A stretch of DNA of 6,504 nucleotides from DATAYF01 sp036272735 (GCA_036272735.1 DATAYF010000351.1:1-6504); one strand, 5' to 3'; positions 1 through 5,034 are shown, numbered from the stretch's first letter. The notes: generated by a model not told the origin, from the letters alone. Made by a program: numbers and translations.

Positions 1-302
1 GGCGTTTTGTAGCGACGACAGACGTTGCGACAGATGCCGTCGAGCCATGCATTGAAACGCTGCGGGTCGCGCAGATTCTCGACATGTCGCCATGCTTCCA
101 TCATCGTTTCTTGCACGACATCATCGGCGATGTCGGGCGACATGCCGTTCAAATGTGCCAGCCGCAGCAGACGCGGACGCGCTTCCGTGAAGACCTGCTC
201 CATATCCGCGAGCAAAGCCGCGTGGCTAATAGTCATATTCCCGTCATCAGCAGGCAATTGATTGTCGTGTGTATGTGGTGTATCTCTCTTATTTTCAGTC
301 AT
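1..302 (-). CDS. ECF-type RNA polymerase sigma factor, N-terminal part (runs off left edge)
   Basis: Sigma factors of this class bind core RNA polymerase and redirect it to a small regulon. The 100 visible residues start with a polar tail (about residues 1-30). Sigma-70 region 2 follows: a helix around 37-50 (TEARPRLLRLAH), the core-binding motif IADDVVQETMMEAW at 58-71, and the region 2.4-like FNAWLDGICRNVCRRY at 83-98. Region 4 lies beyond the window. The ATG at 300-302 is preceded by GGGAGG about 6 nt upstream, which fixes the start. No anti-sigma gene is visible because the downstream side is off the edge, so the signal it responds to cannot be stated. The family call rests on the region 2 motifs; the subgroup is unknown. 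Confidence 0.85.
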   Translation of the reverse strand, partial: MTENKRDTPHTHDNQLPADDGNMTISHAALLADMEQVFTEARPRLLRLAHLNGMSPDIADDVVQETMMEAWRHVENLRDPQRFNAWLDGICRNVCRRYKT

Positions 303-566
303 ATCGTCCTCCCTTTTCTACGTACCAGTCATGAAAAAGGTGCGATACCTTACGCGAAAAATGCTGTTATTTGGGGGCCTGACACTCGCAAGGGCAATGT
401 CCTTTCAAGAAGGAAAATGGTCCCTGCAAAGGAAGGACAACGGGCGACCTTTGTTCTTAAATGTTTGGTATGAAAGAGAGGTCTCCGTATCTTATAGAGT
501 AAGCCTGTCTCTCCAATTCATCAGGAATACCAGGATTTTGAGAGAGATAGATCAATAGTACGTTGA
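303..566. other. Intergenic stretch between the sigma-factor gene and the IS630 element
   Basis: These 264 bases hold the ribosome-binding site of the leftward sigma gene and presumably its promoter, but I cannot pick a convincing -35/-10 pair. Open frames here are short and overlap the sigma gene on the wrong strand, so I regard none as real. The left end of the IS630 element should lie in this stretch. A weak resemblance between about 530-555 and the reverse complement of about 1820-1850 (shared CCAGG, then GAGATA and CAAT in order) could be the terminal inverted repeats, but it needs gaps to align and I do not treat it as established. Confidence 0.4.
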
Positions 567-1262
567 TCACGCAGCATTCGCTTGTGACCGATCTGGTCGC
601 TTGGCCGGTGCAAAAGGGCTACCAATGTGACGAAGCAAGTCGTCAGGGGTTCTAGCGAGCATATCCAAGTGGGCCCTGGCATCAGAGAGCAACGACGCGA
701 AATCCATACGCTGATGATTGTGGGTCACTACCCGTCGCGAGATGCGCCAAAGCCATTCAATGCGGTTAGCGTCAGGATCATAAGCAGGCGTATATACCAG
801 GTGCAAATGCTCTTGCAGTTCGGTGAGCATGCTGCGCACAAGCAAGGAGCCTGCCGGAGTGTGGGTCCTGAGATTGTCGGCAATCACGATGGCAACCCGC
901 CCGCGCTGCTTGGAACGAGTCACAGCGGCCCGCACTTGCTCGCAGAACACGTCAGCGGTGCGTCCTGGAGCGACTCTGCCATCGAACCAGCCATCACGCC
1001 AGTCCACCAAGCCAAAGCCGTAGACCTTGCGATTATCCCCAGGTGCTTCAACCAAACGCTGCCCGCGCCGTCCTTTCCGAGACCACATGCGTGTGAGTGT
1101 CGGATGAAAGGCCACCTGCATCTCATCTTGCAGATAGAGGTCAGCGCGTGGCATGAGTGCAAGCAGTTCTGGCAGGTCGGCGGGAAGCTGATCCCACAGA
1201 TCAGCCTCGACCAGATCATGAACGGGTAGAGGTGTGGGGGCTGGGGCACCGGCTAAGAGCAC
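567..1262 (-). CDS. IS630 transposase OrfB, catalytic DDE frame
   Basis: This frame carries the RNase H-like DDE catalytic core. Numbering from the GTG at 1260-1262, the likely triad is D46 in LYLQDEMQ, D129 in VIVIADNLRTH and E169 in ANRIEWLW. The usual IS630 signature before the glutamate is PELNPIExLW; here it reads DPDANRIEWLW, a recognisable variant. The frame is open upstream of the GTG back to the slippery site at 1277, with no good separate ribosome-binding site, so it is best read as the 3' part of a transframe protein rather than an independent gene. The basic tail (FAPAKRPDRSQ) is typical of transposases. The stop is TGA at 567-569. Confidence 0.85.
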   Translation of the reverse strand: MLLAGAPAPTPLPVHDLVEADLWDQLPADLPELLALMPRADLYLQDEMQVAFHPTLTRMWSRKGRRGQRLVEAPGDNRKVYGFGLVDWRDGWFDGRVAPGRTADVFCEQVRAAVTRSKQRGRVAIVIADNLRTHTPAGSLLVRSMLTELQEHLHLVYTPAYDPDANRIEWLWRISRRVVTHNHQRMDFASLLSDARAHLDMLARTPDDLLRHIGSPFAPAKRPDRSQANAA

Positions 1263-1283
1263 CTCTACCCGCAGGCGTTTCCC
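1223..1283 (-). promoter_or_regulatory. Programmed -1 ribosomal frameshift cassette: slippery heptamer plus stem-loop
   Basis: On the minus strand GGGAAAC occupies 1283 to 1277. The zero frame reads it as G GGA AAC, the exact X XXY YYZ phase needed for tandem -1 slippage. After a 5-nt spacer (1276-1272), a perfect 12-bp stem begins: CGGGTAGAGGTG at 1271-1260 pairs with CACCTCTACCCG at 1234-1223 around a 25-nt C-rich loop. The OrfA stop (1267-1265) lies inside the stem. A -1 shift joins OrfA directly to the catalytic frame without loss. Heptamer, phase, spacer and structure all match the classic arrangement; the shift efficiency is unknown. A chance sequencing deletion is less likely because it would not explain the stem. 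Confidence 0.8.
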
Positions 1284-1774
1284 ACGTAGTCTGCTTTCTC
1301 TTCGGCCTTGCGCCTGAGTGTCCAGGTTGGACGTTTGCAGACGTAATCATGGGCATGTAAGTAGACCCGAACCGTCTCCTCTGTGACCTGAATGCCTGTT
1401 TGCTTGCCTAAGTACGCGGCGAGTCTCTCCGTAGTCCAGTTCGCTGTCTCTTCTCCTACCTCATGGGGGTCCAACTCGATGATTCGCACCAGTTCAGCTT
1501 CCCAGGCAACCGTGACTGTTCGCTCTCGACCTGGAGCAGTTCGTCGGGGGACGGTATCCAACCCGCCCGTTAAGGACTGTTTGAGGACACGTACCACCGT
1601 GTCCTGGCTTCGCAGAACGATTTGGGCAATCTGGCTCGATCTTTGGCCTTGTAGCGAGAGCAAGAGCATCTGGTAGCGCGTGCGCGTTTCAGCATCGCTG
1701 GCTTCTTCATAGCGACGGCGGAGGTTGGTCAGCGTTTGTTCGTCTAATGGTGAGAGAGTTATGGGAGCGGTCAA
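1265..1774 (-). CDS. IS630 transposase OrfA, N-terminal DNA-binding frame
   Basis: The 169-residue zero-frame product carries the two helix-turn-helix units expected at the N terminus of IS630/Tc1-type transposases. One lies around residues 45-68 (SSQIAQIVLRSQDTVVRVLK) and a winged-helix-like unit around 115-150 (ERLAAYLGKQTG, then EETVRVYLHAHDY). The start is a TTG preceded by AGGAAG with a 5-nt spacer (1780-1785). The frame ends at a TAG (1265-1267) 9 nt past the slippery heptamer. Reading through the heptamer with a -1 shift replaces the last residues (ACG) by RLRVEVLLA and joins the catalytic frame. If the shift is inefficient, this short product would be made in excess. In other two-frame insertion sequences such a product can act as a repressor or inhibitor; that role is inferred here. 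Confidence 0.8.
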   Translation of the reverse strand: MTAPITLSPLDEQTLTNLRRRYEEASDAETRTRYQMLLLSLQGQRSSQIAQIVLRSQDTVVRVLKQSLTGGLDTVPRRTAPGRERTVTVAWEAELVRIIELDPHEVGEETANWTTERLAAYLGKQTGIQVTEETVRVYLHAHDYVCKRPTWTLRRKAEEKADYVGNACG

Positions 1775-1837
1775 TGCATCTTCCTTTTTTCAAACTTCCA
1801 CATTTTTCCTTCCGATTGTATCATATCTCCGCATGTT

Positions 1838-2513
1838 TTACCTGGAAGCATTTAGCTTCTTCTCTGCTTTACGGTAATGTCGTGGGTTCTCGATCACATC
1901 ACCAGTAGATAAGGTGGCGAGCTTGGACACACCTAAATCAATGCCGATAACATCATCAATATATGGGAGTCTTGGACATGCTTCGACCTCACAGGATAGA
2001 CACACGTACCAGTGCTCGCCTTCTCGCTTGATAGTGCAGGTCTTGACTTTGCCCTGCACTAGACGATGCAGCTTGATTTTGACACTACCAATCTTAGAGA
2101 GCGTTATCCGGTTATCGTGAGTTCGTGAGAAACCTGCTTGTGAATAGGTAAAACTATCAAAACGTTCCCGTCCTTGAAACCGTGGGTATCCTGGTTTCTC
2201 ACCGTTCTTGACACGTCGAAAGAGTGCCTTGAATGCCAAATCCACCCGATGCAACGTATCTTGTAAGACCTGAGAACGTATCTTGTAAGACCTGAGAATG
2301 AATATTCTGCAACTCCTCTCGTAGCTCTTTGATCTCAGGCAGTTGGTTTTGCTGATCATAATAGGTGATGCGTTTGCCACACATGCGATAAGCGTCTCGG
2401 CGCTCTTGCAATGCTGCATTGTACAATTCTCGCAAGTGGTCAAGAGTCTACTGCAAGGTAGTGGCTTGCTTGTGAGTAGGACACAGGCGATATTTATACG
2501 TCTTTATGCCCAC
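1838..2513 (-). pseudogene. tnpB: tnpB (RNA-guided nuclease of IS605 type), broken and 3'-truncated
   Basis: Intact TnpB is an RNA-guided RuvC-like endonuclease of roughly 370-400 residues; about 217 codons remain here. Reading from a GTG at 2511-2513 with AGGAAG just upstream, the frame gives a typical N terminus (KTYKYRLCPTHKQATTLQ), then an amber TAG at 2448-2450 (codon 22), then TLDHLRELYNAALQERRDAY. A 22-bp tandem duplication at 2255-2298 shifts the frame. Removing one copy joins HSQVLQDT to LHRVDLAFKALFRRVKNG. The WED/RuvC part continues through GYPRFQGRERFDSFTY to the RuvC-I motif IGIDLGVSKLATLSTG, then stops at KKLNASR. RuvC-II, the zinc finger and RuvC-III are absent, so no nuclease activity is possible. 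There are three separate lesions: nonsense, frameshift and truncation. Confidence 0.88.
2255..2298. repeat. Perfect 22-bp tandem duplication inside tnpB
   Basis: Positions 2255-2276 and 2277-2298 are identical, beginning CGTATCTTGTAAGACC and ending GAGAA; the two bases before copy 1 (AA) also match, so the exact boundary is ambiguous by 2 bp. Because 22 is not a multiple of 3, the second copy shifts the tnpB frame. Excising either copy restores a continuous TnpB-like sequence, which identifies the duplication as the causal lesion and suggests it is recent. Confidence 0.92.
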
Positions 2514-2673
2514 GTGGCTTCCTACCTTCCTTGTGACGAGCAATGCGTTCTCGTACAGCCTGTATCACTTCCCAATTGATAGATCGTTCTTCATCCTGCG
2601 CAAGTTCGACTAATTGCTCCCAAACAGGATGAGGAAAACGGATCGATAGTCGATGTTCTTGTTGCTTATCCAT
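2494..2673 (-). CDS. Small ribbon-helix-helix (Arc-like) DNA-binding protein upstream of tnpB
   Basis: The product has 59 residues and begins MDKQQEHRLSIRFPHPVW. The pattern fits the RHH fold: a beta-strand with alternating exposed residues (HRLSIRF, about residues 7-13), helix 1 (VWEQLVELAQDEE, 17-29), a turn (RSIN) and helix 2 (WEVIQAVRERIARHKE, 34-49). A basic tail (GRKPRGHKD) follows. RHH proteins bind DNA as dimers through the strand. The ATG is at 2671-2673; no strong Shine-Dalgarno is seen. Its last 20 bases overlap the start of tnpB in a different frame, so the two were probably translationally coupled. It looks intact although tnpB is broken. Whether it belongs to the element as a regulator or is an antitoxin-like passenger is open. 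Confidence 0.72.
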   Translation of the reverse strand: MDKQQEHRLSIRFPHPVWEQLVELAQDEERSINWEVIQAVRERIARHKEGRKPRGHKDV

Positions 2674-2721
2674 AGCATCATTATGGCACTATATCGGTGT
2701 CATGCCAAGTATGTCCCTATT

Positions 2722-2763
2722 GCGCCTTCTATCCCCTGCGTGAACGCAGGGGATAGAAGGCGC
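2722..2763. repeat. Perfect 19-bp inverted repeat with 4-nt loop, probable element-end hairpin
   Basis: Arms 2722-2740 and 2745-2763 are perfectly complementary around TGAA. The stem is GC-rich (CCCCTGCG next to the loop) and is followed by no T-run on either strand, so a simple intrinsic terminator is unlikely. It lies about 50 bp upstream of the RHH-tnpB pair, where the left end of an IS200/IS605-type element would be. TnpA recognises such subterminal hairpins as single-stranded DNA, although they are usually shorter and imperfect. A stand-alone palindromic element or a transcript-stabilising stem are alternatives. Confidence 0.75.
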
Positions 2764-2874
2764 GTAGGTTAAATCAACAGGCCTCAATGCCTCTCACATA
2801 ATAGACTACGCCATTGTATCGAAGATGGATTACCGAAAAGACTTTTTAGAAATTCCCTTAAACTCCCATTTAGG

Positions 2875-2923
2875 TGGTGATATGGATTGTTGGCTGCGAT
2901 CGGCAATCCATATCACCAGCCAA
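2875..2923. repeat. Perfect 15-bp inverted repeat with a competing inner pairing
   Basis: Arms 2875-2889 (TGGTGATATGGATTG) and 2904-2918 are perfectly complementary around a 14-nt loop. A second, mutually exclusive 7-bp stem can form between TTGGCTG at 2890-2896 and CAGCCAA at 2917-2923. It lies upstream of the signal peptidase promoter region. Since a probable promoter (2973-2978) lies further downstream, the structure is likely outside the lepB transcript. It may be the terminator of a gene formerly to the left, now displaced by mobile DNA. Confidence 0.6.
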
Positions 2924-2972
2924 ATCCTACCCTTTTGGGGCGAAAACATGGTAGCATAGGGAGGTTATCAGC

Positions 2973-2978
2973 TATAAT
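2973..2978 (+). promoter_or_regulatory. Probable -10 box for the signal peptidase operon
   Basis: A consensus TATAAT lies 51 bp ahead of the lepB start, in an AT-rich stretch leading into an A/C-rich leader. No good TTGACA-like -35 is found at 16-18 bp; the best position reads GGTAGC or TGGTAG. The call rests on the perfect -10 and its position. Confidence 0.45.
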
Positions 2979-3029
2979 ACAAAACAACACAACCATACAC
3001 AGCAGAGAATTTTTAGACGAGGTTAACAG

Positions 3030-3584
3030 TTGAAGAAACGCTCATATCTAGTCAGGGAAATCGTAGAAGTCCTTGTACTCACTGTTTGTATCTTCCTGGT
3101 CATACATTTCATCATTCAAAGTTACCACATCGACGGTGTAAGCATGGAGCCAGGCTTGAATTCGCAAGAGCTTGTCGTCGTCAATAAGACCGCGTATCTC
3201 TTTCACCAGCCGCAGCGAGGAGATGTGATCGTTTTTCACTACCCGGTGGACCCGAGGCAAGATTTTATCAAACGGATTATTGGCCTACCCGGAGATACCA
3301 TCCAGACCAACTTTAGCCAGGTCTGGGTCAATGGTGTGAAGCTCAACGAGTCAGCTTATATTAGCGCGCCCGCGAACCTGACCGCTCAAAAGTGGACCGT
3401 ACCCAAAAATGATTACTTTGTGATGGGTGATAATCGTCCTAAGAGCGATGATTCGCGCTCGTGGGGATTTGTTCCCATGAACAACATCGTCGGGAAAACA
3501 GTGGTGGTGTATTGGCCGATCTCCGACTGGGAATTTATTAATACCTACCCATCAACCTATACACAAATTTCATCCGCGCACTAG
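3030..3584 (+). CDS. lepB: Signal peptidase I (type I leader peptidase)
   Basis: This membrane serine protease cleaves signal peptides from secreted preproteins on the outer face of the membrane with a Ser-Lys dyad. The 184-residue product has one N-terminal transmembrane helix (about residues 11-30), then box B with the nucleophile S38 in DGVSMEPGL. Box C is RGDVIVF (63-69). Box D holds the general base K81 in DFIKRIIGLPGD. Box E is MGDNRPKSDDSRSWG (132-146). The length matches compact Gram-positive-type enzymes. GVSMEP is usually followed by T; here it is G, a mild variant. The start is TTG, preceded by GAGG with a 7-nt spacer (3019-3022). The stop TAG overlaps the ribosome-binding site of the next gene 15 bp away, so the two are probably co-transcribed. 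Confidence 0.95.
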   Translation: MKKRSYLVREIVEVLVLTVCIFLVIHFIIQSYHIDGVSMEPGLNSQELVVVNKTAYLFHQPQRGDVIVFHYPVDPRQDFIKRIIGLPGDTIQTNFSQVWVNGVKLNESAYISAPANLTAQKWTVPKNDYFVMGDNRPKSDDSRSWGFVPMNNIVGKTVVVYWPISDWEFINTYPSTYTQISSAH

Positions 3585-3599
3585 AGGAAATACGACGTT

Positions 3600-4232
3600 A
3601 TGCAAGACCCAGAGCAGCAGTATCCCAGGCGTCAAGCCGACGACGATAGAGAGCAAAACCCATACAACGAACATGAAGAAAGCCAAATCAGTGCCGAACC
3701 TGCACCAGCAGCGCCAGCGAGCGGTGGACCAGCCCGTGCAATCACCATAGGCATCGTCGCTGGTATCGTGGGGGCATTGGTGAGTATCGGTATCACATTG
3801 GCGAACAGCTCAACGTACCAACAGGTCGCCCAGCAAGGCACAAAAGCTCCGCTAAGTTTAGACTATATTGAGCTTGGCCTGACCTGTATCGGTATCGTCA
3901 TCAGCTTGCTTGTTTGTTACTTCGCAGGTTTCATTACTGGTCATAGCACCAGGAGGCAACTTGGTTTCATTACTGGTCATAGCACCAGGAGGCAACTTGG
4001 TTTCTATGCTGGAGCCGCCGCCGGAGTCGTCATATTTCTCGGTGGCTTCGTGACGAATTGGATCCCCAATTATCCGGGTAAGCTGGCTTCTCAGGCATCC
4101 ACTACCACGGCAACGTTTTCTGGTGGCATCATCATTTCGCTCATCTTCCTACTCGTCTACCTGTTCGTTGGTGGACTGATAGGACTATGGGGTGCTGGTC
4201 ATGGACAAAATACACGTTCAATATCCGATTGA
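3600..4232 (+). CDS. Predicted four-helix membrane protein of unknown function
   Basis: I do not recognise a family. The 210-residue product has a hydrophilic, acidic then Pro/Ala-rich N-terminal region (1-45). Four predicted transmembrane segments follow at about 47-69, 90-113, 134-155 and 175-199, with a short tail. A basic loop (GHSTRR, present twice) lies between helices 2 and 3, and by the positive-inside rule N terminus, loop and C terminus would be cytoplasmic. That loop contains a perfect duplication of 12 residues (110-121 and 122-133). The ATG has AGGA about 11 nt upstream, overlapping the lepB stop, so the gene is the second of a lepB operon. A role with secretion is suggested only by position. 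Its 3' end was also duplicated and has since decayed downstream. Confidence 0.75.
   Translation: MQDPEQQYPRRQADDDREQNPYNEHEESQISAEPAPAAPASGGPARAITIGIVAGIVGALVSIGITLANSSTYQQVAQQGTKAPLSLDYIELGLTCIGIVISLLVCYFAGFITGHSTRRQLGFITGHSTRRQLGFYAGAAAGVVIFLGGFVTNWIPNYPGKLASQASTTTATFSGGIIISLIFLLVYLFVGGLIGLWGAGHGQNTRSISD
3927..3998 (+). repeat. Perfect 36-bp in-frame tandem duplication in the membrane-protein gene
   Basis: Positions 3927-3962 and 3963-3998 are identical over 36 bp, and the first 6 bases of the unit (GGTTTC) recur at 3999-4004. The unit encodes GFITGHSTRRQL, adding 12 residues to the loop between transmembrane helices 2 and 3 without shifting the frame. The absence of any difference between copies points to a recent slippage or unequal-exchange event. 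Confidence 0.95.
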
Positions 4233-4271
4233 CAGTGTTCATTGGTGGACTGATAGGACTATGGGGCGCTG
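4162..4271 (+). repeat. Duplicated 3' end of the membrane-protein gene (74-bp offset), diverging
   Basis: Positions 4162-4197 recur at 4236-4271 with 34 of 36 bases identical; beyond that only short blocks such as AAAATACAC still match. The first copy encodes the end of helix 4 (FVGGLIGLWGAG) and the present C terminus. The second copy lies past the TGA in another frame and would read FIGGLIGLWGADGG, then a basic tail ending at a TAG at 4319-4321. The offset of 74 is not a multiple of 3, so the duplication changed which tail is translated; the basic tail may be the ancestral one. Which copy is original cannot be decided from this sequence. Confidence 0.8.
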
Positions 4272-4327
4272 ATGGTGGCCTGAGAAAATACACACGCCGC
4301 GCCGCCCAGCGAAATATGTAGAGAAGA

Positions 4328-4381
4328 TGTGATATGCAAAAACGATGGACACGTAAGGGTCCATCGTTTTTGCATATCACA
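4328..4381. terminator. Bidirectional intrinsic terminator between convergent genes
   Basis: A perfect 23-bp inverted repeat (4328-4350 and 4359-4381) surrounds an 8-nt loop. The inner stem (CGATGGAC with its complement) is followed by TTTTT in the plus direction and, symmetrically, by a T-run on the minus strand, so both strands present a stem plus U-tract. It sits exactly between the rightward lepB unit and the leftward NTF2-like gene, where a shared terminator is expected. The extension of pairing through and beyond the T-tract is longer than a minimal terminator needs. Confidence 0.85.
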
Positions 4382-4395
4382 AAGGTGGAGTTTCT

Positions 4396-4911
4396 TTAGA
4401 GGTCGATATCCATAGGGCCGGGTTCCTGCTCAGGATAAGCGGGGTCCGGCATGACGCGCCTACGCGGCTCCAGTGGTAGTTCTGCACCCACCTGTTGTAA
4501 TAAGCCGACCAGGCCACCACCTGCCTCCTGGTCCATCTCCATAGCCAGTACCTGTTCGTTCTCGACCTGGAAAAGCGTCTCTACCTGTGGCAGATCGATA
4601 GCCAGGCCAGTAGGTGGTATGGGGCGTAGCCCTAACGATGGAAGTGACAAACTTTGGGTATGGGTGCCAGAAATGTGTATCAGAGCATGGATATCTGCGT
4701 GATCCTGGTGCACTGCGCTCAAGTTATAGGAAAAATCTGGCATGGCCGCTAGCAGTTCGCTCTGTACAGCAAAAAACTCGTTCTTGCCCAACGGCCGTGT
4801 CATCAAACCACTAACCACCAGTTCGGGCGCGCAGGTCTGTGCCGCCAGGGTCATATCACCCGATTGCAAAGCGGTGATAAAGGTTTTCACGGTATCTACG
4901 TTAGCGCTCAT
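4396..4911 (-). CDS. NTF2-like / SnoaL-like (ester-cyclase type) protein
   Basis: The 171-residue product shows the SnoaL-like pattern. An N-terminal helix carries VDTVKTFITALQSGDM, followed by the cone-shaped NTF2 fold with LLAAMPDFSYNLSAVHQD. The block HISGTHT and the family-typical IPPTGLAIDLPQVETLFQVEN come next, then GLLQQVGAEL near the end. A Pro-rich acidic tail of about 25 residues (PDPAYPEQEPGPMDIDL) goes beyond the domain. Family members range from polyketide cyclases to proteins of unknown activity, so no substrate can be named. The frame is open upstream to 5043, but that part lies in a palindrome. The ATG at 4909-4911 begins MSANVDTVKTF, where homology begins, with GGAG about 10 nt upstream. 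It follows ppiB on the same strand and may share its transcript or have its own weak promoter. Confidence 0.75.
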   Translation of the reverse strand: MSANVDTVKTFITALQSGDMTLAAQTCAPELVVSGLMTRPLGKNEFFAVQSELLAAMPDFSYNLSAVHQDHADIHALIHISGTHTQSLSLPSLGLRPIPPTGLAIDLPQVETLFQVENEQVLAMEMDQEAGGGLVGLLQQVGAELPLEPRRRVMPDPAYPEQEPGPMDIDL

Positions 4912-4985
4912 TGCGTGCACACTCCATTCATTCCAAATACATGTTCTTTTTTGTACACGAATAACAGCGCGCAAAGGGGTCATAC

Positions 4986-5034
4986 ATACGTATGAGGAGG
5001 GATGGATTGTCAATCCATCCCTCCTCATACGTAT
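4986..5034. repeat. 49-bp near-perfect palindrome between ppiB and the NTF2-like gene
   Basis: Arms 4986-5009 and 5011-5034 (24 bp each) are perfect complements around a single T. The outer end is itself palindromic (ATACGTAT) and the inner part is GGAGGGATGGATTG. It starts 9 bp after the ppiB stop codon. As RNA it would form a stem of about 22 bp with a tiny loop. No T-run follows on the minus strand, so it is not a standard intrinsic terminator; it may block 3' exonucleases or terminate by its strength. Confidence 0.85.

Larger units (their letters stand above)
567..1774 (-). mobile_element. IS630-family insertion sequence (coding extent; termini not resolved)
   Basis: The element encodes a DDE transposase in two overlapping frames read right to left: an N-terminal DNA-binding frame and a C-terminal catalytic frame joined by a likely programmed -1 frameshift near 1277-1283. 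Joined, the product is about 402 residues: 166 from the first frame and 236 from the second. IS630 elements insert at TA dinucleotides and carry short terminal inverted repeats; I could not identify either with confidence, so the limits given are only those of the coding region. Apart from the frame change, no stop or deletion breaks the transposase, so the element may be functional. It lies directly downstream of a truncated tnpB on the same strand, and its arrival could have caused that truncation. Confidence 0.85.
1838..2763 (-). mobile_element. Degraded IS200/IS605-type (tnpB-only) element remnant
   Basis: The unit reads right to left: a perfect hairpin (2722-2763), a small ribbon-helix-helix gene (2494-2673), and a broken, 3'-truncated tnpB (1838-2513). 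No tnpA (Y1 transposase) is present, as in IS1341-like elements that depend on a transposase elsewhere. The right end, where the guide (omega) RNA would be encoded, is missing along with the tnpB C-terminus; the IS630 element begins within about 60 bp of the break. Taking the hairpin as the left end is inference from its position and from the known use of subterminal hairpins by this family; strict limits cannot be set. Confidence 0.6.

Noticed and set aside
84..558. Plus-strand open frames of about 100-130 codons at the left end.
   Set aside because: They overlap the sigma-factor gene antisense and its leader, overlap one another in different frames, and show no protein-family features.
627..1229. 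A 200-codon plus-strand open frame opposite the transposase.
   Set aside because: It is antisense to the DDE catalytic frame, which has clear motifs; the plus-strand product has no recognisable features or ribosome-binding site.
530..1850. Candidate terminal inverted repeats of the IS630 element near 530-555 and 1820-1850.
   Set aside because: The alignment needs several gaps and no TA target duplication fits both ends, so I did not annotate them.
1838..2513. The shortened tnpB as a nuclease-dead TnpB-derived repressor of the TldR type.
   Set aside because: Such repressors keep a nearly full-length RNA-binding scaffold. This copy has a nonsense codon, a frameshift and no C-terminal half or omega-RNA region.
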